This document shows, piece after piece, positions 8,724 to 16,944 of a stretch of 64,000 bases of DNA. The DNA comes from Candidatus Cryosericum septentrionale. Its GTDB lineage: Bacteria > Caldisericota > Caldisericia > Cryosericales > Cryosericaceae. The stretch spans positions 1 through 64,000 of the forward strand of contig NZ_QXIY01000035.1 of assembly GCF_003570995.1 (NCBI RefSeq). Reading direction: 5' to 3'. The notes beneath the pieces were generated by a model. That model was not told the origin of the DNA, did no database searches, and saw only the letters and a program-made list of their open reading frames with translations. The position numbers and the translations under genes are program-made. Position 1 is the stretch's first letter; each line of letters opens with the position of its first letter.

Positions 8724-9952
8724 CAGTGGTCCTCCGGCAAGTCGGTGAGCTGTACGTGAACGGTCTGGCCGGCTTCGACGAGGGGCGTATCCTCGGCGAT
8801 GACCGCAATACCGGCAGCGAGTGCCATGGACGTGAGGATACCGGACCCCTGGGGACCGGTCGGAGTGGCATGGAGGACTCCGTCGCGTTCCTGGAGACGG
8901 ACCCGGACGAAATGGGTACGTCCCGCGTCGGAGCCCTTTGCGTATTGTTCGTCGAGAACGGCGGTACGGACGGGACGATACAGCAGGGTATGGCCCATCA
9001 TGTGGCGTACCAGGGGGCGCACGTACTCCTCGGTACAGACCATGCAGGAGACGGGGTTGCCGGGCAGCCCCACGATGCGCTTCGAGCCCAGGGTCCAGAA
9101 CGCCATCGGCTTGCCGGGCTTCTGCTTGACGCGCCAGAAGATCAGCCCTGCGCCCATCTCCTGCAGGACTTCCTTCACGAAGTCGTAGTCACCGACTGAA
9201 ATGCCGCCGTTGGTCAGCACGATGTCAGCCTGGATCAGCGCTTGCTGGAGCACGGACCTCACGGCCGCATGCGTATCGGGCACACGGGCGAAGACGACTG
9301 GTTCTGTGCCCATCGCAGCGACCTGTGCGCGCAGCGAGTGTGCGTTGGCGTCGCGGATCTGTCCCGGTTCAGGCACCTCGGCGGCGTCGACCAGCTCGCT
9401 GCCAGTGGTCAGGATGGCAACTCGGGCGCGAGGGTGGACCGTGACAGTGGCATGACCAGCGGCAGCGCACACGCCGACCTCCCCGGGGCGAAGGACTGTC
9501 CCGGCGGTAAGGACGACTGTGCCGTCCATCATGTCTTCGCCTGCACTGCGCACATTGGTGCCGTTCTTGAGGGCCAGGAGAATGAGCACGTCGTCGCCCT
9601 CTGCGCGGGTGACCTCGACGTGGACGACGGTGTCGGCGCCGTCGGGAAGGGGCGCACCCGTCATGATGCGAATGGCGGTGCCAGGGCGGACGGGCTGTGT
9701 TGCGATGCTGCCCGCAGGCACATCTTCCAGGATGCGCAGGCGGACAGGTGCGGCCTCGGATGCCTGCTGAATGTCGGCAGCGAGGACGGCGAACCCGTCC
9801 ATGGCGGAGTTGGCGAAGGGGGGTACGTTCCCGTGTGCGATCACATCCTCCGCAAGTACCAGTCCCGCAGCCTTGTCGAGCGGCATGGTGATCGGTATCA
9901 GCGGTGTTGCGTGGTCCAGTATCGCCTGTAGCGCTTCCTCGATGTTCAGCAT
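8723..9952 (-). CDS. moeA: Molybdopterin molybdenumtransferase MoeA
   Basis: The start is taken as the second of two adjacent ATG codons (9952), four bases after AGGGAGG; the first (9955) is nearly on top of the ribosome site. The 409-aa product has normal MoeA length and motifs: VPPFANSAMDGFAV in the N-terminal domain, RIMTGAPLPDGADTVV, the MogA-like region ILTTGSELVD, LTNGGISVGDYDFVKEVL, PGKPMAF and GLPGNPVSCMV. MoeA inserts molybdate or tungstate into adenylated molybdopterin. Its position directly behind tupC, 40 bases away, suggests the ligated metal is mainly tungsten. Confidence 0.96.
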   Translation of the reverse strand: MLNIEEALQAILDHATPLIPITMPLDKAAGLVLAEDVIAHGNVPPFANSAMDGFAVLAADIQQASEAAPVRLRILEDVPAGSIATQPVRPGTAIRIMTGAPLPDGADTVVHVEVTRAEGDDVLILLALKNGTNVRSAGEDMMDGTVVLTAGTVLRPGEVGVCAAAGHATVTVHPRARVAILTTGSELVDAAEVPEPGQIRDANAHSLRAQVAAMGTEPVVFARVPDTHAAVRSVLQQALIQADIVLTNGGISVGDYDFVKEVLQEMGAGLIFWRVKQKPGKPMAFWTLGSKRIVGLPGNPVSCMVCTEEYVRPLVRHMMGHTLLYRPVRTAVLDEQYAKGSDAGRTHFVRVRLQERDGVLHATPTGPQGSGILTSMALAAGIAVIAEDTPLVEAGQTVHVQLTDLPEDH

Positions 9953-9992
9953 CATTCCTCCCTGAAACGTGAACTGGGAATAGTCCCCAGCG

Positions 9993-10778
9993 TTACACCA
10001 GCAACTCGCCTGCCACGAAACGGCGGGTCCGGTCGTCGCGCGGATGGCTGAAGAAGGTGTCACGCGGCGCCTGTTCTATGATACGCCCCTCGTGCAGGAA
10101 CGCCACCTGGTCGGCGACGCGACGGGCTTCAAAGATGTCCTGCGTCACGACCACAGCTGTCATGCCCAGGTCGTCCCTCATGTGCAGCAGCAGGTCCTCG
10201 AGCAACTTGGTACCGTAGGGGTCCAGGCTGGCAGACGGTTCGTCGAGCAAGAGCAGGGGTGGCTGCAGGGCAAGGGCGCGTGCCACCGACAGGCGTGCCG
10301 CTTCGCCGCCCGAAAGCGACGAAGCGTGCTGATGGGCGCGCTCTGCGATGCCTGCATCACGCAGGGCGGCCATGGACCGCTCCTCTGCGTCGGCGCGACT
10401 TATGCCGCGCAGCTCCAGCCCGTACGTCACATTGCTGAGGACTGAGCCGCTGAAGATCGCTGGGTGTTGAAACGCGAGCAGCATCTGGCGTCGCAGGGGC
10501 AGATAGCGCTTGTCCTGAGCGGGACTCGCGGTCGAGGCGCCGTAGGTGACGGTCGACACACTTGGGACAATGCCGTCGTAGATGACGGTGCCTTCGTCGG
10601 CACGTTCCAGCAATCCCAGGATGCGGAGGAGAGTCGTCTTGCCGGCTCCGTTCGTGCCGAGGATGACGGTAATGCTGCCTGAGGAGACATTGAGGTCAAT
10701 GTCCCGCAGGACCTCCCGGGCACCAAAACGCTTGCGCACGCCGCGCACCGTGACCAGGTCAGTCGAGATGGCGGACAT
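9993..10778 (-). CDS. tupC: Tungstate ABC transporter ATP-binding protein
   Basis: The 261-aa protein has Walker A GTNGAGKTT (41-49), the ABC signature LSGGEA (155-160) and Walker B LLLLDEP (175-181). It overlaps the tupB permease gene by 20 bases. The N-terminal VRGVRKRFGAREVLRDIDL is typical of the tungstate/molybdate-type branch. It powers TupB-mediated oxyanion import at the inner face of the membrane. Assignment to tungstate rather than molybdate or sulfate rests on the TupA-type binding protein and TupB-type permease in the same operon. Confidence 0.88.
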   Translation of the reverse strand: MSAISTDLVTVRGVRKRFGAREVLRDIDLNVSSGSITVILGTNGAGKTTLLRILGLLERADEGTVIYDGIVPSVSTVTYGASTASPAQDKRYLPLRRQMLLAFQHPAIFSGSVLSNVTYGLELRGISRADAEERSMAALRDAGIAERAHQHASSLSGGEAARLSVARALALQPPLLLLDEPSASLDPYGTKLLEDLLLHMRDDLGMTAVVVTQDIFEARRVADQVAFLHEGRIIEQAPRDTFFSHPRDDRTRRFVAGELLV

Positions 10779-11478
10779 TGCCGGCCTCCGACGTGCCCTC
10801 GCCCAGGCGGGACAGGAGAGCGTTGACCAGGAAGGAGACCAGGAGCAGGATGATACCCAGCGCGATGGCGCGGTCGAAGCTGCCCTGACGGGTCTCGAGG
10901 ACGAGCGCCGTGGTCAGCGTGCGGGTTGCCCCCTGGATGTTGCCGCCCACCAGCATGGCTGCCCCGACCTCGCTAATGGCGTTGCCAAACGCCGTGATGA
11001 CGGCACCGAGGATAGCCAGGCGTGCCTCGCGGAGCAGGGCGATGGACGCCTGTGCGCGTGTCGCGCCGAGCGTGAGCGCGAGGTCGAAGACGCCCTTGTC
11101 GGCGCCGCGCAGTCCAAGGACCGAAAGGCCGACGATGACTGGGAGAGCCAGCGCGATCTGGGCGATCACCATCGCCGTTGGCGTGTAGAGCAGTCCCAAC
11201 GGCCCGAGAGGGCCGCTGCGGGACAACAGGAGGTACACGAGGAGGCCTGCCACCACGGGTGGAAACCCCATCAGGGTGTAGACGACGTTCATGACGCCCT
11301 GTTTGCCGCGGAAGTGCGCGAATGCGAGCAGGATGCCGAGGGGGAACCCTGCGAGCGCTGACCAGAACAGGGCGCTCATGGTGACGCGGAGGGACGTTCC
11401 CAGGGCCTCGTACGTTCCGGGGTCCAAGGAGAGGATGAGCCGAACGGCCTGAACGAAACCCCGGCCGATATCACCCAT
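10759..11478 (-). CDS. tupB: Tungstate ABC transporter permease
   Basis: The 239-aa integral membrane protein has five to six hydrophobic segments and the TupB hallmarks TSLRVTMSALFWSALAGFPL, GFPPVVAGLLVYLLLSRSGP, an EAA-type coupling loop LTLGATRAQASIALLREAR and AFGNAISEVGAAMLVGGNI. These match the tungstate/zinc-like permease family better than ModB. It forms the channel for tungstate delivered by TupA. The start follows the tupA stop by 26 bases, and its 3' end overlaps tupC, supporting co-transcription. Confidence 0.9.
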   Translation of the reverse strand: MGDIGRGFVQAVRLILSLDPGTYEALGTSLRVTMSALFWSALAGFPLGILLAFAHFRGKQGVMNVVYTLMGFPPVVAGLLVYLLLSRSGPLGPLGLLYTPTAMVIAQIALALPVIVGLSVLGLRGADKGVFDLALTLGATRAQASIALLREARLAILGAVITAFGNAISEVGAAMLVGGNIQGATRTLTTALVLETRQGSFDRAIALGIILLLVSFLVNALLSRLGEGTSEAGNVRHLD

Positions 11479-11504
11479 CGTTGTCCCTCCGCGTCGTCTG
11501 CATG

Positions 11505-13316
11505 CTACTTGTGGACTTCGAGTCGGTAGACGTACTTGAGAGTATTCACCAGGAAGGTACCCTTCGTGGTCATGAGAGCCATGAAGCCGTCGTCGGTCGA
11601 GAGTGTTGCGCCATTCTTGAGATAGACGACGATGATCTTCGTACCCGTGAGCGCGTTGTAGATGTCGTCATAGTCCAGCGTCACGTGGCTGCCGTCCGTG
11701 GCTGTGGCGACGACGGTCAGGTGCCTGGCGGCTGTAAGATCGGGCGAGATGACCTTCAGGATATCGATGAGCTGGACGCCGCCGTACAGGACCGGCGTAA
11801 GCGACTGGTTGTTCTGCGGGTAGATTTTGAGCGTCGTGACGGGGAACCTGCGGACGTCATTCAGGTGGTAGGTGACCGCCTTGCCGCTGGGCAGCACGAT
11901 GTCGAGGCTGCGCGTAGCCTTCCACTCGGTGGAGTCCGGGAAGAAGAGGGTTTGCCCATACTGCTCGAAGCCGAAGCTCTTGATGAGTTCCTGACCGGGC
12001 AGGCCGGTCATGAAATCAGCGAATCGAACAGCGAGGTCGACCTTGACCTGTGGGTACTTGGCGGGGTTGACGGGCATGAGGCCGTAGGGATTGAGCAGCC
12101 CCTGGGACCCCTGGACGAGGATCGGCAAGTTGATCTTGCCGCCTTTCTGATACGTGAGGTACGTGGCGCGGTCGGTCAGCGTGTACGCCTGCTTCTGGTC
12201 GGCCATCATGAGGACTTCACCCATGCCCTGTCCGGCGCTGAGATACCAGGACTTACCGTCAGGCGTGATGCCCGCTGCCTTCCAGATGTCGAGCTCCTTG
12301 GTGTTGGTGCCCGACTTGTCGCCTCGGCTGATGAAGGTCGAGCCGGAGGCGGCGAGCTTCGTGAACGCCGCGGTCGCGTCAGTCATGCCCTTGATCTTCG
12401 CCGGATCCGAGGCTGGACCAACGATGATAAAATCGTTGTACATGACGTCTTTGCGGAAGAGGCCAAAGCCGTCAGCCATGAACTGATCTTCCTGGGCACG
12501 CGCATGCACGAGCAGGACGTCGGCGTCGCCCTTGCGCCCGGTGGTAATGGCCTGACCGGTACCGACCGAGATGATCTTGACCTTCACGTGATTGGCTTTC
12601 TCGAAAATGGGGATCAGGAAAGTCAGGAGTCCAGAGTCGAAGGTGGAGGTCGTCGTAGCAAGGATCATCGACTGTGTCTCGGGTGCCTTGTAGTCCAGGA
12701 TAGCGGGGAAGTAGGCGGCAGTCTGAGCACGGGTGATGGCGGCGGTCGGCTTGGTTACATCAGTGACCATGCCTTCCTGTACGCAGGCGGCAGCGGCTGT
12801 GCATGCCCATTGCGAAAGGTCCTCCGAGCCTGCGACCTTGTCCAGAACCGTGTGCGTCGCCATGCCGCGGATCTCAAAGCCCATACGCTGTGCAACGATG
12901 GCCATCGACTCCTCGCGGGTGATGTTGGCTGTCGGGTGGAAGGTCCCGTCCGGGTACCCGGTGACCCAGCCCTTGGCGATGGCGGCGTAGACAAGAGGAG
13001 CAGCCCAGTTGCTCGTAGGCAAGTCCTTGAACGTCTTGGCGGGCGATTGTACGGGATCGAGACCAGCGGAACGTGCGAGTGCCACGATGAACTCGGCACG
13101 GGTGACCGGGGCGTTGGGACGGAACGTCCCATCCGGGTAACCCTTCATGAACCCTTTGGCGACAATCCGCTCGATAATGGCCTGATCGGGACGTCCGGCG
13201 ATGTCGGACAGTGATGCGGCGCGTGCAGGGGGGGCGGACGCCATGGACAGAAACGCGAGAATGAGTGCCGTCGCAAGGACGCGACGGACCAGCAGACGTG
13301 ACAGACCTCTATTCAT
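11505..13316 (-). CDS. tupA: SLH-anchored tungstate-binding protein with extra C-terminal domain
   Basis: The start is ATG 13316 with GGAG just upstream, giving 603 aa. Residues 1-34 are a signal peptide ending ARAAS. Three SLH repeats follow (about 35-200; GYPDGTFRPNAPVTRAE and GYPDGTFHPTANITREE are textbook). A TupA-type binding domain covers about 205-470: ATTTSTFDSGLL, VGTGQAI, GDADVLLVHA and SRGDKSGTNTKE. The last 120 residues (from about 475; DIVLPSGKAVTYHLNDV, LYGGVQLIDILK) resemble the small molybdopterin-oxidoreductase-like domain found in other surface proteins. Normal TupA is a lipoprotein of about 270-300 aa; here SLH repeats would tether it to the cell-wall polymer. It heads an eight-gene operon that continues into molybdopterin synthesis. 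Confidence 0.9.
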   Translation of the reverse strand: MNRGLSRLLVRRVLATALILAFLSMASAPPARAASLSDIAGRPDQAIIERIVAKGFMKGYPDGTFRPNAPVTRAEFIVALARSAGLDPVQSPAKTFKDLPTSNWAAPLVYAAIAKGWVTGYPDGTFHPTANITREESMAIVAQRMGFEIRGMATHTVLDKVAGSEDLSQWACTAAAACVQEGMVTDVTKPTAAITRAQTAAYFPAILDYKAPETQSMILATTTSTFDSGLLTFLIPIFEKANHVKVKIISVGTGQAITTGRKGDADVLLVHARAQEDQFMADGFGLFRKDVMYNDFIIVGPASDPAKIKGMTDATAAFTKLAASGSTFISRGDKSGTNTKELDIWKAAGITPDGKSWYLSAGQGMGEVLMMADQKQAYTLTDRATYLTYQKGGKINLPILVQGSQGLLNPYGLMPVNPAKYPQVKVDLAVRFADFMTGLPGQELIKSFGFEQYGQTLFFPDSTEWKATRSLDIVLPSGKAVTYHLNDVRRFPVTTLKIYPQNNQSLTPVLYGGVQLIDILKVISPDLTAARHLTVVATATDGSHVTLDYDDIYNALTGTKIIVVYLKNGATLSTDDGFMALMTTKGTFLVNTLKYVYRLEVHK

Positions 13317-13417
13317 TGTTTCTCCTTTCCACAATGGGAGGCACGGCCGTTTCCCGCCGTACCCTGCCGGCTGTACGCCATGGCTTGCGCCGAAGGCCGG
13401 ACAGCTCGAAGAATTAT

Positions 13418-13440
13418 CCTCTGCATTGCAACTGCAGAGG
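13418..13440 (-). promoter_or_regulatory. Palindrome at the tupA transcription start, candidate operator
   Basis: CCTCTGCA at 13418-13425 and TGCAGAGG at 13433-13440 are perfect 8-base arms around TTGCAAC, which itself holds the palindrome TTGCAA. On the minus strand the element begins six bases after the proposed -10 box, so it covers the expected +1 region. It could bind a metal-responsive repressor or fold as a 5' hairpin in the mRNA. Confidence 0.6.
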
Positions 13441-13445
13441 ACAAC

Positions 13446-13473
13446 AGTATAGACGGTGGCACCCGTATGGCAA
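13446..13473 (-). promoter_or_regulatory. Sigma-70-type promoter of the tup-moe-moa operon
   Basis: On the minus strand TTGCCA (13473-13468) is followed after 16 bases by TATACT (13451-13446), each 5 of 6 matches to consensus. It lies 130 bases upstream of the tupA start. Confidence 0.65.
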
Positions 13474-13657
13474 GAAATCGAGGTGGACCCCTTCCTCTAC
13501 TCCGTCACTCCCGCCCGTACGAGAGTCCTTCTCCTCTCTCCGTCATTCCCCCCGAGTCCTTTTGTTCAAGACCCCCGAGTATGTTAGTCCAATGCGAGGG
13601 GTGTACTGAGGGGTGCTCTCGGCGCATGCGGGAATCCAGCGCTGTCGCAAGGTGTGG

Positions 13658-13700
13658 GTCCCCGCCTTCGCGGGGATGACAGGAACTGTGAGTTCCTGTC
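13658..13700. repeat. REP-like intergenic double hairpin
   Basis: CCCCGC (13660-13665) pairs with GCGGGG (13670-13675) around CTTC inside GTCCCCGCCTTCGCGGGGAT, a palindrome type often dispersed between bacterial genes. Directly behind it GACAGGAACT (13678-13687) pairs perfectly with AGTTCCTGTC (13691-13700). No T-run follows. It is the main content of the 478-base gap between tupA and the protease gene apart from the tupA promoter; the pyrimidine-rich stretch 13485-13575 holds nothing else I can name. Confidence 0.55.
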
Positions 13701-13794
13701 TTCATTGACCTTGGGGCGCTTTGGCTGTATACCCAACATATCTGCCTCTGTGCGGGTTGAGCATGTGGCCCGCCGGCGGCGCAGGAGGAAAACG

Positions 13795-16700
13795 ATGACG
13801 AGGCGACTGCAATGGTGTCTGAGAATCGTGGTAGCGGTGGCTCTGGTACTGGGGTGCGCGTTGTCGGGGGAGCCTGCGCGCGGCGCAGCGAATCTGCCCA
13901 CGATCGACGCCGCCTTTCTGGCCCGTGTCGGGGCATCGCCATCGTTACAGGACGTCATCGTCCGCATGCAGGGTCTTCCGCTGGTCGGCAGAGTCCAGGA
14001 TGCTGGGGCGGAAGGGTGGCTGGACACCATGGCCGCGCACGCATCGGAGGCAGCGATCTCGCAGGAACAGAATGCGTTTCTGTCGTCGCTCACGGCGCAG
14101 GGTGTCAAGTATACGGTCACACAGCGGCTGAGCGTGACATTCAACGGTCTCGCACTGAGCCTTGCGGGGAGCGACCTCGCAGCGGTTGCGGGGACGAGCC
14201 ATGTCTCGTTTGTCTACGAATCCCAGCAGGCGCAGGTGCTGGACGATGACGCAAATGCCGCCATGGGAGTGGATCAGGCGTTGTGGGACCGTACATCGGT
14301 GGGGGGAAAGAAACTCGATGGAACCGGCACGGCCATCGGCATTATCGACACCGGTATCGACTACACGCATCCGGACCTTGGCGGAGCGAAGTTTCCCAAC
14401 GCAAAGGTGGTGGGAGGATACGACTTCGCCGACAACGACGGCGACCCCATGGACATCCAGGGCCACGGTACGCATGTCGCAGGCATTGCCGCTGCAGACG
14501 GCAAGGTGCAGGGTGTCGCGCCAAAGGCAAAGCTCTATGCCTACAAGGTCTTCAGCGACCAGGGGGGAGGAGCTGCTGATGGGAATATCATCGCTGCGTT
14601 TGACCGCTCCGTGCGGGATCACTGCACCGTGGTCAACCTGTCCCTGGGCACGTCCGGGGGGACCGCCGATACGCCCGAGAACGAGGCCATCAACAACGCC
14701 GTCAAGGCGGGTGTCGTGGTCGTGGCAGCGACGGGCAACTCCGGCCCGCGCAACCCTGAGACAAACTGGCCCCTCGGTTCGCCGGCGACAGCGCTCAACG
14801 CCATCGCGGTAGCCGCCTCCAACGACGGCCCCTATCCAGTAGTGGAGGTTGTGACGCCGACCGGAACGGGGCTGGACAACATCATGGGTAGCTATGCCGA
14901 CATCGCCCCGGAGTTCAAGGAAGGCTCCACCTATAGCATCGTGGATGCCGGGTACGGCTCGAAGGCGGATTTCGCTGGCGTGAACGTCAAGGGCAAGGTC
15001 GCGCTTGTCGAGCGGGGTCCTGTCGGGACCGGCGGGATCTACTTCCGCGACAAGGTCCTCAATGCGCAGGCTGTTGGAGCCGCCGGCGTCATCATCTACA
15101 ATCACAGTCCCGGCGTGCTTGGCATGACGCTCAGGGTAGCGGCCGGCGACGAGACCAAGGACTATGTACCCTGCATCGGCATCACGCAGGACGCAGGATT
15201 GGACCTGAAGATGCTGACGACGAGAGGGCTTGTCGTCCGGTTTGGAACACGGCGCAACTTGGGGACGGTTGCCGACTTCAGCTCGATGGGCCCCACCGAG
15301 GACTTTCACTTCAAGCCGGAGGTGTCCGCGCCCGGCGTCAGCGTGAACTCGACGCTTCCAGGTGGCGAGTATGCCAAGCTGGACGGCACGTCGACGGCTT
15401 CGCCGGGGGTGGCCGGAGCCGTCGCACTGATCAAGGCGGCTCATCCCGACTGGACACCAGCAACGGTCAAGCTGGTGCTGATGAACACCTCCGATGTTCT
15501 TCGCAACTGGCAGAACAACGAGGTCATCACGTGGACACTGCAGGGAGCCGGCCGGGTCGACGTACCGGCTGCCATCGACGCCCCAGCCGTGGCCGAAATA
15601 GCTACGTCCGACGGAACGACGACGTTTCAGACAGGCGCCATTCTTGTCGGCGATGACAGCGTTGCGACTGCGATCACGGTACGCAGTCTCTCGGATCATA
15701 GTGTGACCTTCTCGCCTTCGTTCGATTGGACGATGGACTCGCGGACAGGCGTGGAGGTGACCGTTGCTCCGTCATCTATCGTCGTCGCACCCGGCGGGAC
15801 CGCGCAGGTTGCCGTGACCACGACCGTGAACGCGGCCATCGTCAAAGACGGGCCACACGAGGGAATGATCACCCTGCAGTCGATCAGTGGAACCTTGCAC
15901 GTGCCCTACATCTTCTGGCGCGCTGGCGTTGAGGTCCCTGAACAGTTGAGCGGGATGCAGACGAGCACAGCAACCCTGGCGGCGCCCGGTGGCACGATGG
16001 ACGTCCGGTTCAGCATCGGCTACGGTGGCGTACGACCTGCCGTCGAGGCAGGTGAAGGACCCCAGGGTTCCAGCTTTGCATCGGAGGTCGTGGCTGCGGT
16101 CACGGGCATAGATGGCGTGACAACTTTCGGGACTGTGTACCGGAGGTCGTTGTTGCTCGTGGGTGACCACGGGTTTACCTGGAATGGTCGGGATATTCAC
16201 GGCAACCTCTTCCTCACCGACGGGGACTATCTCCTGAGGACGTCGGTCCTCGAGAGTAACAACGACCCGGCTAACCTGCAGGTCTCTGAGGCAGCGCATC
16301 AGTCGGCGCCCATTCATGTCACAGGCATGGCAGGCGTTCCGATGCTCAGTCTGAACATCATGGGCGGGAGTTTACGTGAGGGCGGGGACGTGACGGTCAA
16401 CCTGAGCGTCGATACCACGACGAGTATTGCAGGCATAGCGGCTGCCGTGCAGTTCGAACCCTACTACCTTTCGGTGAAGTCGGTGAAGAAAGGAGACTTC
16501 CTGAACCAGGGGGGAACAGCCCCGTCGAGCTTTGTCTCCACTGTCGACGCTTCAGCAGGCATCGTCGCGGTCCAAGGGGCGACAGGGACGGGCCAGGTCC
16601 AGGGGCGCGGCAGTGTGTGTACGGTCACATTTACTGTCCTGCACAGCGGTTCCACGGAACTGTGGATTGGGAAGCCTCTGGCGACGAACGGCAGCCGGAC

Positions 16701-16935
16701 GGTGGAAACGATCGCCCAGTCGCTGGCCATGACGTTGCGATCGGGGAGTAACCTCTGGGATATCGACGGCAACAAGCGCGTGGACCTCGGTGACATGGTC
16801 GCTCTTGCCCGTGCCTACGGCTCGAAGGCCGGGGACACGCGGTATGACAACACGGCAGACCTCAACGGCGATGGTCGCGTCGACGACGCCGACCTGCAGA
16901 TCCTGCGCCAGCACTATGGTGACGTCTACCCCTAG
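13795..16935 (+). CDS. Secreted subtilisin-like protease with PA, cohesin and dockerin modules
   Basis: The start is ATG 13795 after AGGAGG at 13783-13788; the 1046-aa product has a signal peptide (1-29). After a propeptide region the S8 catalytic domain shows Asp185 (IIDTGIDYTHPDL), His224 (GHGTHVAGIAA) and Ser533 (DGTSTASPGVAGA). A PA domain is inserted at about 364-484 (GYGSKADFAG, AQAVGAAGVIIYNH). Beta-sandwich and FlgD-Ig-like regions follow, then a cohesin-like domain (about 846-962; AAVQFEPYYLSVKSVKKGDF) and a type I dockerin (about 984-1045) with two calcium loops, DIDGNKRVDLGD and DLNGDGRVDDAD. It should degrade proteins outside the cell while docked on a surface scaffold. The next gene starts nine bases downstream. 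Confidence 0.93.
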   Translation: MTRRLQWCLRIVVAVALVLGCALSGEPARGAANLPTIDAAFLARVGASPSLQDVIVRMQGLPLVGRVQDAGAEGWLDTMAAHASEAAISQEQNAFLSSLTAQGVKYTVTQRLSVTFNGLALSLAGSDLAAVAGTSHVSFVYESQQAQVLDDDANAAMGVDQALWDRTSVGGKKLDGTGTAIGIIDTGIDYTHPDLGGAKFPNAKVVGGYDFADNDGDPMDIQGHGTHVAGIAAADGKVQGVAPKAKLYAYKVFSDQGGGAADGNIIAAFDRSVRDHCTVVNLSLGTSGGTADTPENEAINNAVKAGVVVVAATGNSGPRNPETNWPLGSPATALNAIAVAASNDGPYPVVEVVTPTGTGLDNIMGSYADIAPEFKEGSTYSIVDAGYGSKADFAGVNVKGKVALVERGPVGTGGIYFRDKVLNAQAVGAAGVIIYNHSPGVLGMTLRVAAGDETKDYVPCIGITQDAGLDLKMLTTRGLVVRFGTRRNLGTVADFSSMGPTEDFHFKPEVSAPGVSVNSTLPGGEYAKLDGTSTASPGVAGAVALIKAAHPDWTPATVKLVLMNTSDVLRNWQNNEVITWTLQGAGRVDVPAAIDAPAVAEIATSDGTTTFQTGAILVGDDSVATAITVRSLSDHSVTFSPSFDWTMDSRTGVEVTVAPSSIVVAPGGTAQVAVTTTVNAAIVKDGPHEGMITLQSISGTLHVPYIFWRAGVEVPEQLSGMQTSTATLAAPGGTMDVRFSIGYGGVRPAVEAGEGPQGSSFASEVVAAVTGIDGVTTFGTVYRRSLLLVGDHGFTWNGRDIHGNLFLTDGDYLLRTSVLESNNDPANLQVSEAAHQSAPIHVTGMAGVPMLSLNIMGGSLREGGDVTVNLSVDTTTSIAGIAAAVQFEPYYLSVKSVKKGDFLNQGGTAPSSFVSTVDASAGIVAVQGATGTGQVQGRGSVCTVTFTVLHSGSTELWIGKPLATNGSRTVETIAQSLAMTLRSGSNLWDIDGNKRVDLGDMVALARAYGSKAGDTRYDNTADLNGDGRVDDADLQILRQHYGDVYP

Positions 16936-16944
16936 GAGACGATA

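Noticed and set aside
11481-13214. Open frame of 577 codons on the plus strand opposite tupA
   Set aside because: It mirrors the well-supported tupA gene, has no ribosome site or domains, and such antisense frames are expected in GC-rich genes.
13945-15699. Open frame of 584 codons opposite the subtilisin gene
   Set aside because: Antisense shadow; composition is Arg/Asp/His-rich without any fold motif, while the other strand has all catalytic residues.
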